Of a DNA stretch of 54,040 nt, positions 25,103 through 32,596 are shown one piece after another; positions within the stretch are counted from its first letter, which is position 1; every line of letters begins with the position of its first letter. Under the pieces are notes generated by a model. That model was not told the DNA's origin. It saw only the letters and a list, made by a program, of their open reading frames with translations, and did no database searches. The stretch is from Gammaproteobacteria bacterium (GTDB lineage Bacteria; Pseudomonadota; Gammaproteobacteria; Steroidobacterales; Steroidobacteraceae). The stretch is from positions 1 to 54,040 of the forward strand of contig JAGWPY010000017.1 of NCBI GenBank assembly GCA_028870275.1. Reading direction: 5' to 3'. The translations under genes and the position numbers were made by a program.

Positions 25103-26439
25103 GCCGGCGCCCGCGCGGAGGCCGCGGCGGTTCCGCGCGTGGATTCGATGGTCGCGTCGACCGCCTTCTCGAAGGCCGTGAGGGTGTCGGCGAGGCAGGA
25201 ATCGTCGTGTGCGGCGCAGACGAACCAGGGCTCCCGCGAGTCCGGCTCGCACAGCACACCCTCGTCGTGCAGGACCCTGGCCATCGCGTCGTAGAAGGTG
25301 TAATCGCTACCCTTCCAAGCGCGGTAATTGCGCGGCGGATCCTTGGCGAAATAGAGACCGCTCATCGAGGGGTGGCCCACGAAACTGTGCGCGATGCCAC
25401 GCGCATCGAGCACGCGACGCATGCCGCCGCGCAACCGCACGCCATAATCGGCAATACGCTCGAGCGCGTCGGTTTCGTCGAGGATCTGCAGCGTGCGCTC
25501 CGCCGCAGCCAGGGATACCGAATGCGCGGTATAGGTGCCTCCATGCGCGACTCCCCGGCCGAGTTTGCGCATGATGTGCTCGCGGCCGGCGAGTACCGAG
25601 ATCGGGTAACCGTTGGCGACGGCCTTGGCGAATGTGCACAGGTCCGCGTGTACGCCGTAGAGCTGCTGGACCCCGCCGCGGGCGACGCGGAAGCCGGTCT
25701 TCACCTCGTCGATCAGCAGCACGACGCCATGGCGGTCGCACAGTTCGCGGGCCGCCCGCAGGTATTCGGGCTCCGCCGCGATGCCGAGGCAGTTCCCCAT
25801 GATCGGCTCGATCAGCAGACAGGCGATGCGCTGGCCAAAGCGCTTGAAGACGTCCTCGAGCTGGTTCGCGTCGTTCGCCTGCACGAAGTGGGCGAAGCTC
25901 CGCGAGCTGAGCGGCACGCCCTGGCTGTACGGCTTGACCTCGGGATCGCCGACCTGGGACCACTGATCCATCGGCGTGAACCACATGGCCGCGTCGAACA
26001 GGCCGTGATAGCTGCCCTCGAGGATCACGTAATCGTCGCGACCGGTGAAGGCCCGCGCCAGCCGCAGGCCGGCCATGACGGCTTCCGTCCCGGAATTCGA
26101 GAAGCGCACGAGCTCGGCCGCCGGTACCATCTTGGCGATGCGATCGGCGACGATCAGTTCCCGCTCGGTCGACAGCGCGAATACGCCGCCGACCTTCATT
26201 CCTTCCCGGGCAGCCTCGTCGACCCGGGTATCGGCGTAGCCCAGGATGCCCGGACCATAGCCCATCCGGTAATCCACGTACCAGTTGTCGTCGAGATCGA
26301 CGATCCGCGCCCCGCGCCCGTGCTTGACGTAGATGGTGCGATCGTCCCCCCAATAGCGGAAGTTCGAGGCGACGCCGAGCGGCAGACGGGCGAGCGCACG
26401 ACGGAAGTGCGCATTGTTGTTGGTCATCTTACGGCTCAT
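25099..26439 (-). CDS. Class III aminotransferase (glutamate-1-semialdehyde aminomutase-like)
   Basis: This 446-residue PLP enzyme has the fold-type I class III pattern: NSGTEAVMAGLRLARAFTGRD, the VVLLIDEVKTGFR aspartate, and the PLP lysine in TFAKAVANGYPISVLAG. The N-terminus (HFRRALARLPLGVASNFRYW) is typical of GSA-aminomutase-like transaminases. ATG at 26439 has AAGGAG 8 bases upstream. It leads an operon with two FAD oxidoreductases, a GcvT-like protein and PotA. A TTATAT-N4-ATATAA palindrome lies 44 bp upstream. A role in heme synthesis is unlikely in this company; it probably transaminates an amine intermediate. Confidence 0.9.
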   Translation of the reverse strand: MSRKMTNNNAHFRRALARLPLGVASNFRYWGDDRTIYVKHGRGARIVDLDDNWYVDYRMGYGPGILGYADTRVDEAAREGMKVGGVFALSTERELIVADRIAKMVPAAELVRFSNSGTEAVMAGLRLARAFTGRDDYVILEGSYHGLFDAAMWFTPMDQWSQVGDPEVKPYSQGVPLSSRSFAHFVQANDANQLEDVFKRFGQRIACLLIEPIMGNCLGIAAEPEYLRAARELCDRHGVVLLIDEVKTGFRVARGGVQQLYGVHADLCTFAKAVANGYPISVLAGREHIMRKLGRGVAHGGTYTAHSVSLAAAERTLQILDETDALERIADYGVRLRGGMRRVLDARGIAHSFVGHPSMSGLYFAKDPPRNYRAWKGSDYTFYDAMARVLHDEGVLCEPDSREPWFVCAAHDDSCLADTLTAFEKAVDATIESTRGTAAASARAPA

Positions 26440-26480
26440 GCGGACGGCTCCTTAAGGCTTGCCTCGGTGATCGCCGAGTG

Positions 26481-26500
26481 AATTATATCGTTATATAACT
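26481..26500. promoter_or_regulatory. TTATAT-N4-ATATAA palindrome, site T1 (aminotransferase operon)
   Basis: AATTATATCGTTATATAACT has perfect 6-bp arms (TTATAT 26483-26488, ATATAA 26493-26498). It lies 44 bp upstream of the aminotransferase ATG. The outer bases AATTATAT and TATAACT recur in site T3, 10.6 kb away. Confidence 0.65.
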
Positions 26501-26625
26501 TACTGGCAATCTCGACGTCGATCGACCATGACGGCGCGTCATCATCCGCGTCTGGAACGCTCTTTTAAAGCTTTTATTCCTTGCCTTGCAGCAGACAGAC
26601 TTGCCAGGATCGTGCCTCGAGCGTA

Positions 26626-26645
26626 ACTTATATGCGCATATAAGT
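26626..26645. promoter_or_regulatory. Perfect 20-bp palindrome, site T2 (Rieske gene)
   Basis: ACTTATATGCGCATATAAGT is perfectly self-complementary. Its core TTATAT-N4-ATATAA matches sites T1 and T3. It ends 27 bp before the Rieske oxygenase ATG, where a bound repressor would block initiation. Confidence 0.75.
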
Positions 26646-26672
26646 CGCGTCGTCTGCTCCGGGAGACCACTC

Positions 26673-27839
26673 ATGTCCGCTACCCCCGCCGTCGCTTCGG
26701 CCACCGCTTCGCGTCCCGCCCGCGCCCTGCCCGCCTGGGTGTACGAGCACGCCGGCCTGCACCGCCTGGAGCTCGAGCGCATGCTGCTGCCGAGCTGGCA
26801 GATCGCCTGCCACGTCAACTCGATCCCGATGGTCGGCGATTACGTGACGCTCGATCTGGCCGGCGAGAGCGCGATCGTGGTTCGCGACCGCGGGGGTGTG
26901 ATCAAGGCTTTTCACAACGTCTGCCGACACCGAGGCGCCCGACTGCTCGACGGGTCGGGACATTGCCGCGGCACGATCACCTGCCCTTATCACGGCTGGT
27001 CCTATCGGACCGACGGCAGCCTGCTCGCGGTGCCGGCGCGCGAGTCGTTCCCGCTCCTCGAGCGCGAGCGCCACGGGCTCAAGGAGCTGCGCACCGAAAC
27101 GGTGTTCGGATTCGTGTTCGTCGCCTTCGCGGGCGATCCCCCCTCGATCGCGCGCTCGTTCGCGCCCTTCGCCGCCGAGCTCGCGCCCTACCGGTTCGAG
27201 AGCATGGTGCCGCTCGGCCCGATCACCTACGAGGAATGGGAGGTCGACTGGAAGATCGCGATGGACAACTACCTCGAGTCCTATCATGTGCCGATCGGTC
27301 ATCCAGGCCTCAACCGCATGTTTACCCCGGATTATGAGGACCAGTCGCACGTGCCAGGCATCGCACGCGGCGTGAGTTGGATGCGGACCCAGGAGTCCTC
27401 GCGCTGGTCGGAGCGCATGTATCAGCGTCTGGCCCCCCGTGTGGTCGACGATCTGCCGCCGACTCTGCGCAACTGCTGGAGGTTCTACAGCCTGCTGCCG
27501 AACATCGGCATCGACGTCTTTCCCGAGCAGATGGATTTCTTCCAGGTCATTCCCCGCGGTCCGGGTCGCTGCGTGATCCGCAGCGCACTGTTCGGCCGCG
27601 AGGACGCGCGTCCGCAGATGCGGACGTTGCGCTATCTGAGCAACCGGATCAACAAGGAGGTCAACGCCGAGGACCGGCGCCTCTGTTCCCGGGTGCAGCG
27701 CGGACTGCGTTCGAGCAGCTACGAGCCGGGGCCGCTGTCGGGAATCGAGCGCTGGATGCTCGAGTTCCACGATCTTCTTCGTGAGCGCATTCCGGAGATC
27801 GGGCTGCCGGCCGCCCCGGCTCACCTGGCCCGCGCCTGA
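26673..27839 (+). CDS. Rieske non-heme iron oxygenase, probable amine N-demethylase or hydroxylase
   Basis: This 388-residue protein is complete. Rieske ligands are C84, H86, C104 and H107. The mononuclear site reads WKIAMDNYLESYHVPIGH with E202, H205 and H210. ATG 26673 follows GGGAG. The short length and the DNYLESYH motif resemble oxygenases acting on quaternary or N-methylated amines (CntA, GbcA, Stc2 groups). It is divergent from the aminotransferase operon and convergent with a TetR protein that carries a dead copy of the same domain. No reductase gene is seen nearby, so electrons must come from elsewhere. Substrate unknown. Confidence 0.9.
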   Translation: MSATPAVASATASRPARALPAWVYEHAGLHRLELERMLLPSWQIACHVNSIPMVGDYVTLDLAGESAIVVRDRGGVIKAFHNVCRHRGARLLDGSGHCRGTITCPYHGWSYRTDGSLLAVPARESFPLLERERHGLKELRTETVFGFVFVAFAGDPPSIARSFAPFAAELAPYRFESMVPLGPITYEEWEVDWKIAMDNYLESYHVPIGHPGLNRMFTPDYEDQSHVPGIARGVSWMRTQESSRWSERMYQRLAPRVVDDLPPTLRNCWRFYSLLPNIGIDVFPEQMDFFQVIPRGPGRCVIRSALFGREDARPQMRTLRYLSNRINKEVNAEDRRLCSRVQRGLRSSSYEPGPLSGIERWMLEFHDLLRERIPEIGLPAAPAHLARA

Positions 27840-27872
27840 CCGTTGCCTCCCGAACGGCCAGGCGCGCGGAAC

Positions 27873-29588
27873 TCAGCGACCGCTTCGCGCGATCCGCCGC
27901 CGATACCAGTCCCGGAAGGCGGCGACCGGAGCGCTCACGGCCGCCGTCGGAGTGCCCTGATAACCGAACGCGACCACGGCTCGCTGCATCGACTCGACTA
28001 CCGCGTCCGCCTCGCGACTGCCGCAGCGGGCGAGACGGCGCGCGAGGAAGGCCATCGCGAGGGATTCGCGTCCGTCGGACTCGAATTGGAATTCCGCATG
28101 AACGAGCCGGCAGCGTCCGACCGCCTCGGGCAGGACCTGCAGGACAGCGATGCCATCGCCGCGGATCTCGAGCCAGCGATTCGGTGCGACGAAGCAGCGG
28201 CGCCAAGTCATCGGGCCGCCGTCGCCCTGCAGCCTGCGCAGACGCTCGACGGTCCAGCCACCGAACGACTCGGTGAGGCGCGCCTGCCAGTCGCATCGAC
28301 CGGTCGCCGAATCGGTCGTCAGACGGATCTGCGACCAAGTGGTGTCCGGACCCGCAGCTTCAGGCATGGTGAGGTCGAGACATTGTTCGACGACCAGCTT
28401 CCAGTCCGCGGCGACGCCGCGCGCGTGGTAGCGGCCGGGATTCATTGGGCCAAGCCGCTGCAGCGCCTCGATCCAGGAATCGGGCTCCGCGGAGGCGTCT
28501 GGCCCTTCGCCGAGGCGTACCAGGACCAGGCCGCCGACGAGCGCGGTTTCGAAGGCGCGCAGCCCCTGCGAGCCGCCCGAGTCCGCCGGCGCACCTTCCA
28601 GCGTGACCTTCGCACCATGCAGGCGGCAGCGGATGCCCTCGGGCCCGAACGTCCCGATGCCGTCGGCGACCAGGTCGTGCGGCTGCACGGGACAGCAGTT
28701 GCGGAAGGCCCGCAGTACGCGGTCGGCGCCACGCACCAGGAGGACCCGCTCGGCGTACAGATCCAGCGCTCGATATCGCCCCGCCTCCACGAGCCCCGCC
28801 TCGGCCCCCGCGAACTGCCAGGCGTCGGTGAAGAGCGCGCGTCGCTCTGCCGACTCGAGGGGGTCCGAGTCATGACGGGACAGAGGCAGGGGCGCCTGTG
28901 GCGCTTCGACGGGCTCGTTGGAAACGAAGCGCCCGGGAAAGACCGAACGCAGATAGGCGAAACAGCGGCGTCGCGCCGCGGGCCGATCGATCTGGTTCTC
29001 GTCGCGAAACGCGAAATCCTGCCAGAGCATCTCGAGCACGCCGATCAAGCCGAGTGCGATGCCGTCGGCATCGAGCTGACGCAGGCCCGTCCGGGTGATC
29101 AGACGCTCGACCAGTTCGCGCACGAGGGCCGCGAAACGCTCGTCCTTGTTGCCGCAGATGTCGTAGTATTCCTGGCGCGAGCTCGCCTCGCCCCAGAACG
29201 AGTACCAGACGGACACCTTGCGAGTGCTGGCGATCTCAGGATCGAGGTACAGATGCACCAGAGTCTCGAGCGCCGCGACCGGATCCTCCTTCAGCGCGGC
29301 AACCGGCTGCAGGACCTTCTCCTCGAACTCCGTGGAGAGGAACTGCAGCGAAGCGACCAGCATCGAGGCCTTCGATGCGAAATAGAACCGCACGATGCCC
29401 GGCGACATGTGGGCGATGTCCACGACCTTCTCCACGGTCGTGCGCGACGGTCCATACAGGTGCAGAGCCGAGATGCAGGCATCGATGAGGTGTTGGCGCT
29501 GGCGACCGTGGGTCGCGCGCGCACCCCGACCCGCGCCGCTCGCAGCGGCGACTCTGCGGCCGGGACGCGCCTTGGTCTTGCGCGGCAC
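27873..29588 (-). CDS. TetR regulator fused to a degenerate Rieske oxygenase domain
   Basis: This single 571-residue frame contains a TetR repressor at about 30-220 (helix-turn-helix TTVEKVVDIAHMSPGIVRFYF at 50-70, BetI-like VWYSFWGE) and a full-length Rieske oxygenase-like region at about 250-565. Against the active enzyme at 26673, the first cluster motif CRH has become C299-P-V301, so one histidine is gone. The second motif CRLHG (C321, H324) is kept. The iron-site string is EQCLDLTMPEAAG with M408 and G413 in place of both histidines. It is therefore unlikely to be an active oxygenase and more likely a ligand-sensing domain. I start it at GTG 29588 with GGAG 9 bases ahead, only 24 bp from the divergent PotB start. 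Its probable operators are sites T1-T3. Confidence 0.88.
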   Translation of the reverse strand: MPRKTKARPGRRVAAASGAGRGARATHGRQRQHLIDACISALHLYGPSRTTVEKVVDIAHMSPGIVRFYFASKASMLVASLQFLSTEFEEKVLQPVAALKEDPVAALETLVHLYLDPEIASTRKVSVWYSFWGEASSRQEYYDICGNKDERFAALVRELVERLITRTGLRQLDADGIALGLIGVLEMLWQDFAFRDENQIDRPAARRRCFAYLRSVFPGRFVSNEPVEAPQAPLPLSRHDSDPLESAERRALFTDAWQFAGAEAGLVEAGRYRALDLYAERVLLVRGADRVLRAFRNCCPVQPHDLVADGIGTFGPEGIRCRLHGAKVTLEGAPADSGGSQGLRAFETALVGGLVLVRLGEGPDASAEPDSWIEALQRLGPMNPGRYHARGVAADWKLVVEQCLDLTMPEAAGPDTTWSQIRLTTDSATGRCDWQARLTESFGGWTVERLRRLQGDGGPMTWRRCFVAPNRWLEIRGDGIAVLQVLPEAVGRCRLVHAEFQFESDGRESLAMAFLARRLARCGSREADAVVESMQRAVVAFGYQGTPTAAVSAPVAAFRDWYRRRIARSGR

Positions 29589-29597
29589 GGTCAGGAA

Positions 29598-29605
29598 CTC
29601 CGGAG
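29598..29605. promoter_or_regulatory. Palindromic ribosome-binding site shared by two divergent genes
   Basis: CTCCGGAG reads GGAG on both strands. It serves PotB (GGAGG, 6 bases before GTG 29613) and the TetR-Rieske fusion (GGAG, 9 bases before GTG 29588). Only 24 bp separate the two starts, so each promoter must lie within the other coding region. Confidence 0.5.
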
Positions 29606-29612
29606 GTAGACG

Positions 29613-30536
29613 GTGAGCGGAGCGAGCGCCGTCGGAGCGCGGATCGCGCGTCGGGCTTCCCGGCATGCGCGCTGGCTGATCATCCTTCCGCCGCTGATGT
29701 ACCTGTTCGTGTTCTTCCTCATACCGTTCGCGTTCGCATTGAAGATCAGTCTTGCGGACCTCGCCCTTAGGGTACCGCCGTTCACCGACATTCTAACCAT
29801 GTCGCACGGCGACCACATCCGCCTGTCGCTGAACCTGGGCAACTACCGGTACCTGTTCACCGACGACCTGTACATCCTTTCATACCTGTATTCCCTGCGC
29901 ACGGCGTTCTTCTCGACGCTGATCTGCCTGCTGATCGGCTACCCCATGGCCTATGCGATCGCACGGGCGCCGAAGAGCACGCAGAACGTGCTGCTGCTGG
30001 TGATCATCCTGCCGTTCTGGACCTCGTTCCTGCTGCGCGTGTACGCCCTGGAAGGCATCATTCAGGAACACGGTCTGCTCAATTCGCTGCTGCTTCGGTT
30101 CGGCCTGATCCACCATCCTCTGCAGATCATGCAGACCACCCTCGCCGTGTATCTGGGCATCGTCTACTCCTACCTGCCCTTCATGGTCCTGCCGCTGTTC
30201 GCGACGCTGGAGAAACTCGATATAGCGCTGCTCGAAGCGGCGGCCGACCTCGGCAGCCCGCCGTGGCGGGTGTTCCTCGAGGTGACTTTGCCGTTGTCCA
30301 TGCCCGGGGTGATCGCCGGCTCGATGCTGGTGTTCATTCCGGCGATCGGCGAATTCGTGATCCCCTCGCTGCTCGGCGGTCCGAACAATCTGATGATCGG
30401 ACGCGTGCTCTGGGACGAGTTCTTCGGAAACCGCGACTGGCCCGTGGCCGCCGCGGTGTCGATCGTGTTCCTGGTCTTTCTCGCCGGCCCTATCGCCGTG
30501 TATCAGCATTACAGCGTCAAGCAGATCGAGACCTGA
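29613..30536 (+). CDS. PotB-like ABC transporter permease
   Basis: This 307-residue inner-membrane protein has six predicted transmembrane segments and the EAA loop (LLEAAADLGSPPWRVFLEVTLPLSMPG) that docks on the ATPase. The match to PotB/PotH is good in STLICLLIGYPMAYAIARAPKSTQN and IPAIGEFVIPSLLGG. The start is GTG at 29613 with GGAGG 6 bases ahead. It pairs with PotC 4 bp downstream. The ATPase and binding protein genes lie apart on the other strand. Confidence 0.93.
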   Translation: MSGASAVGARIARRASRHARWLIILPPLMYLFVFFLIPFAFALKISLADLALRVPPFTDILTMSHGDHIRLSLNLGNYRYLFTDDLYILSYLYSLRTAFFSTLICLLIGYPMAYAIARAPKSTQNVLLLVIILPFWTSFLLRVYALEGIIQEHGLLNSLLLRFGLIHHPLQIMQTTLAVYLGIVYSYLPFMVLPLFATLEKLDIALLEAAADLGSPPWRVFLEVTLPLSMPGVIAGSMLVFIPAIGEFVIPSLLGGPNNLMIGRVLWDEFFGNRDWPVAAAVSIVFLVFLAGPIAVYQHYSVKQIET

Positions 30537-30540
30537 GCGG

Positions 30541-31371
30541 ATGTCGAGGGCTGCCACACCGGTCGCAACCACGATCCTGTACCTCGGCATCGCGATCCTG
30601 TATCTGCCGATGGTGGTGCTGATCGCCTATTCGTTCAACGCATCCCCGTTGGTGAGCGTCTGGGGCGGTTTCTCGGTCGATTGGTACCTGCGCCTGCTGC
30701 ACGACGAACAGATCCTCGCGGCGGCCTGGCTGTCGCTGCGCATCGGCGTCGCGGTCTCCACGGTTGCGCTCCTGCTCGGCACACTGGCGGCCGTCGCGCT
30801 GGTGCGATTCCGGCGGTTTCGCGGACGCTTGCTGCTGTCCGGAATGGTGAACGCGCCCCTGGTCATGCCGGAAATCATCACCGGCATCACCCAGTTGCTG
30901 CTGTTCATCTCCATGCTCCACGTGCTCGGCTGGCCGCACCGCGGCGCGTTGACGATCCTGATCGCCCATGTGACCTTCTGCACCGCCTACGTCACGGTCA
31001 CGGTGCAGTCGCGGCTGCAATCGGCCGACCGCGCGCTCGAGGAAGCCGCCATGGACCTCGGCGCCGGTCCGGTCGCCGCCTTCCTCGACACGACACTGCC
31101 GATCATCGCGCCCGCCCTGCTGTCCAGCTGGCTGCTGTGCCTCACGCTGTCGCTCGACGACCTGGTGATTTCCAGCCTGGTCTCGGGTCCGGGCGCGAGC
31201 ACCCTGCCGATGGTCATCTACTCCAAGGTCAAGCTCGGTGTGACTCCGGACATCAATGCGCTCGCCAGTCTCATCATCAGCGTCGTCGGTGTCGCCGTGC
31301 TGATCGCGGGCGGAACGATGCGCCGCGCCGAGAAGCGCCGGCTGCTCGAACGGCAGCAGACCGGCTCCTGA
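30541..31371 (+). CDS. PotC-like ABC transporter permease
   Basis: This 276-residue permease has about six transmembrane segments and the EAA loop ALEEAAMDLGAGPVAAFLDTTLP. SLDDLVISSLVSGPGASTLPMVIYSKVKLGVTP is characteristic of PotC/PotI. It starts 4 bp after PotB and is convergent with the binding-protein gene, 23 bp away. It forms the heterodimeric channel with PotB. Confidence 0.93.
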   Translation: MSRAATPVATTILYLGIAILYLPMVVLIAYSFNASPLVSVWGGFSVDWYLRLLHDEQILAAAWLSLRIGVAVSTVALLLGTLAAVALVRFRRFRGRLLLSGMVNAPLVMPEIITGITQLLLFISMLHVLGWPHRGALTILIAHVTFCTAYVTVTVQSRLQSADRALEEAAMDLGAGPVAAFLDTTLPIIAPALLSSWLLCLTLSLDDLVISSLVSGPGASTLPMVIYSKVKLGVTPDINALASLIISVVGVAVLIAGGTMRRAEKRRLLERQQTGS

Positions 31372-31394
31372 GCGGAGACGGCCGGGTGGCCGGT

Positions 31395-32516
31395 TCAGGT
31401 GCCGGTCTTGATTCGCGTCCAGGTGCGGGTGAGCAGCCGCTCGGTCCGGGTGTCGATCTCCGGCGAAGGGTACAGGCGGGCGGCGATGCCAGGCGTTGGA
31501 TAGATCGCCGGATCCGCGAGGATCGCCGGGTCGACGAAGGGTCGCGCCGCGAGATTGTCATTGCCATAGTAGATCTGGTTCGTGACGTCGGCGATCACGC
31601 GCGGCTCGAGCATGAAGTTCAGGAAGCGGTATGCGGCCTCGGGATCCGGAGCACCGGCCGGAATCAGCAGTGCGGAATAATCGAGGTTCGCCCCTTCCCG
31701 CGGCACCGTGAAAGCGAGGTTCAATGCCACGCCGACGGAGGCGGCGCGGGAGCGCGCGCGTTCATAATCGCTCGAGTAGGACATGGCAATGCACAGGTCG
31801 CGGTTCGCGAGCCCGTTCATGTACTCGACCGAGTCGAACATGCGCACGAAGGGCCTGACCTTCATCAGCAGTCGCGCGGCGGCCGCGAAATCCTGCGGAC
31901 GTCGACTAGCCGGATCGAGATGCAGGTAACGCAGGGCGAGTTCGATCACGTCCTGCGGAGAGTCGAGAAAGGTCACGCCGCAATCGGCGAACCGCGAGAC
32001 GATCGCCGGATCGAACAGCATGCGCAGGCTGTCGACCGGCGCGTTCGGCATACGGGCGCGGATCATGTCGACGTTGTAGGCGAACCCGTTGATCGAATGC
32101 AGATACGGGACCGCGTACCGATTGCCCGGATCGTACCTCGCGATCGCCGCGAGCGCCGCGGGATCGATGTTGCGCCAGTTCGGCAGTTTCGACTTGTCAA
32201 GTTTCTGGTAGACCCCGGCGCGGATCTCCAGGCCGAAGAACGCGCCCGAGGCATTGACGACGTCGTAACCGGATTCGCCCGCCATGAGCCGCGCGTCCAT
32301 GGTCTCGTCGGCGTCGTAGGTGTCGTAGACGACTTTGACGCCCGTCCGTCGCCGGAATTCGGCGATCGTGTGCGGACCGATGAAATCGGCCCAGTTGTAC
32401 ACGTACAGGCGCGAATTTGGCTGCGCGCGCCGGCCATGTGGCACCAGCGTCCAGAAAAGACCCGCCAGGACGGCCAGGGCAAGCAGCATCGCGATCCGAC
32501 GCAGTACGCGGCTCAT
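31395..32516 (-). CDS. PotD/PotF-like periplasmic binding protein
   Basis: This 373-residue binding protein has the YVYNWADFIGPHTIAEFRRRTGVKVVYDTYDADETMDARLMAGESGYDVVNASG opening of the polyamine class and the SYSSDYERARSRA hinge segment. Residues 8-25 form a hydrophobic signal segment with no lipobox cysteine, so it is either secreted or held by an uncleaved anchor. I start it at ATG 32516; residues further upstream look non-coding. No convincing ribosome site is visible. Conserved acidic residues that bind polyamines in PotD could not be confirmed by eye. Confidence 0.9.
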   Translation of the reverse strand: MSRVLRRIAMLLALAVLAGLFWTLVPHGRRAQPNSRLYVYNWADFIGPHTIAEFRRRTGVKVVYDTYDADETMDARLMAGESGYDVVNASGAFFGLEIRAGVYQKLDKSKLPNWRNIDPAALAAIARYDPGNRYAVPYLHSINGFAYNVDMIRARMPNAPVDSLRMLFDPAIVSRFADCGVTFLDSPQDVIELALRYLHLDPASRRPQDFAAAARLLMKVRPFVRMFDSVEYMNGLANRDLCIAMSYSSDYERARSRAASVGVALNLAFTVPREGANLDYSALLIPAGAPDPEAAYRFLNFMLEPRVIADVTNQIYYGNDNLAARPFVDPAILADPAIYPTPGIAARLYPSPEIDTRTERLLTRTWTRIKTGT

Positions 32517-32560
32517 GAGGAAAAGGTCACTCGATCTGAACTCCCTTCTGCGTGCACGCA

Positions 32561-32588
32561 TTGCCGCGCTCTCGCGATCCGGTAGACT
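32561..32588 (+). promoter_or_regulatory. Candidate promoter of the secreted hydrolase gene
   Basis: TTGCCG (32561-32566) and TAGACT (32583-32588) are 16 bases apart. Transcription would start almost at the ATG (32597), implying a leaderless or near-leaderless message. Confidence 0.35.
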
Positions 32589-32596
32589 GCGTCGCG

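Noticed and set aside
25099-26439. Assignment of the class III aminotransferase to heme synthesis (hemL)
   Set aside because: It resembles GSA aminomutase but lies in an amine operon with FAD, GcvT and Pot genes under an amine-type operator.
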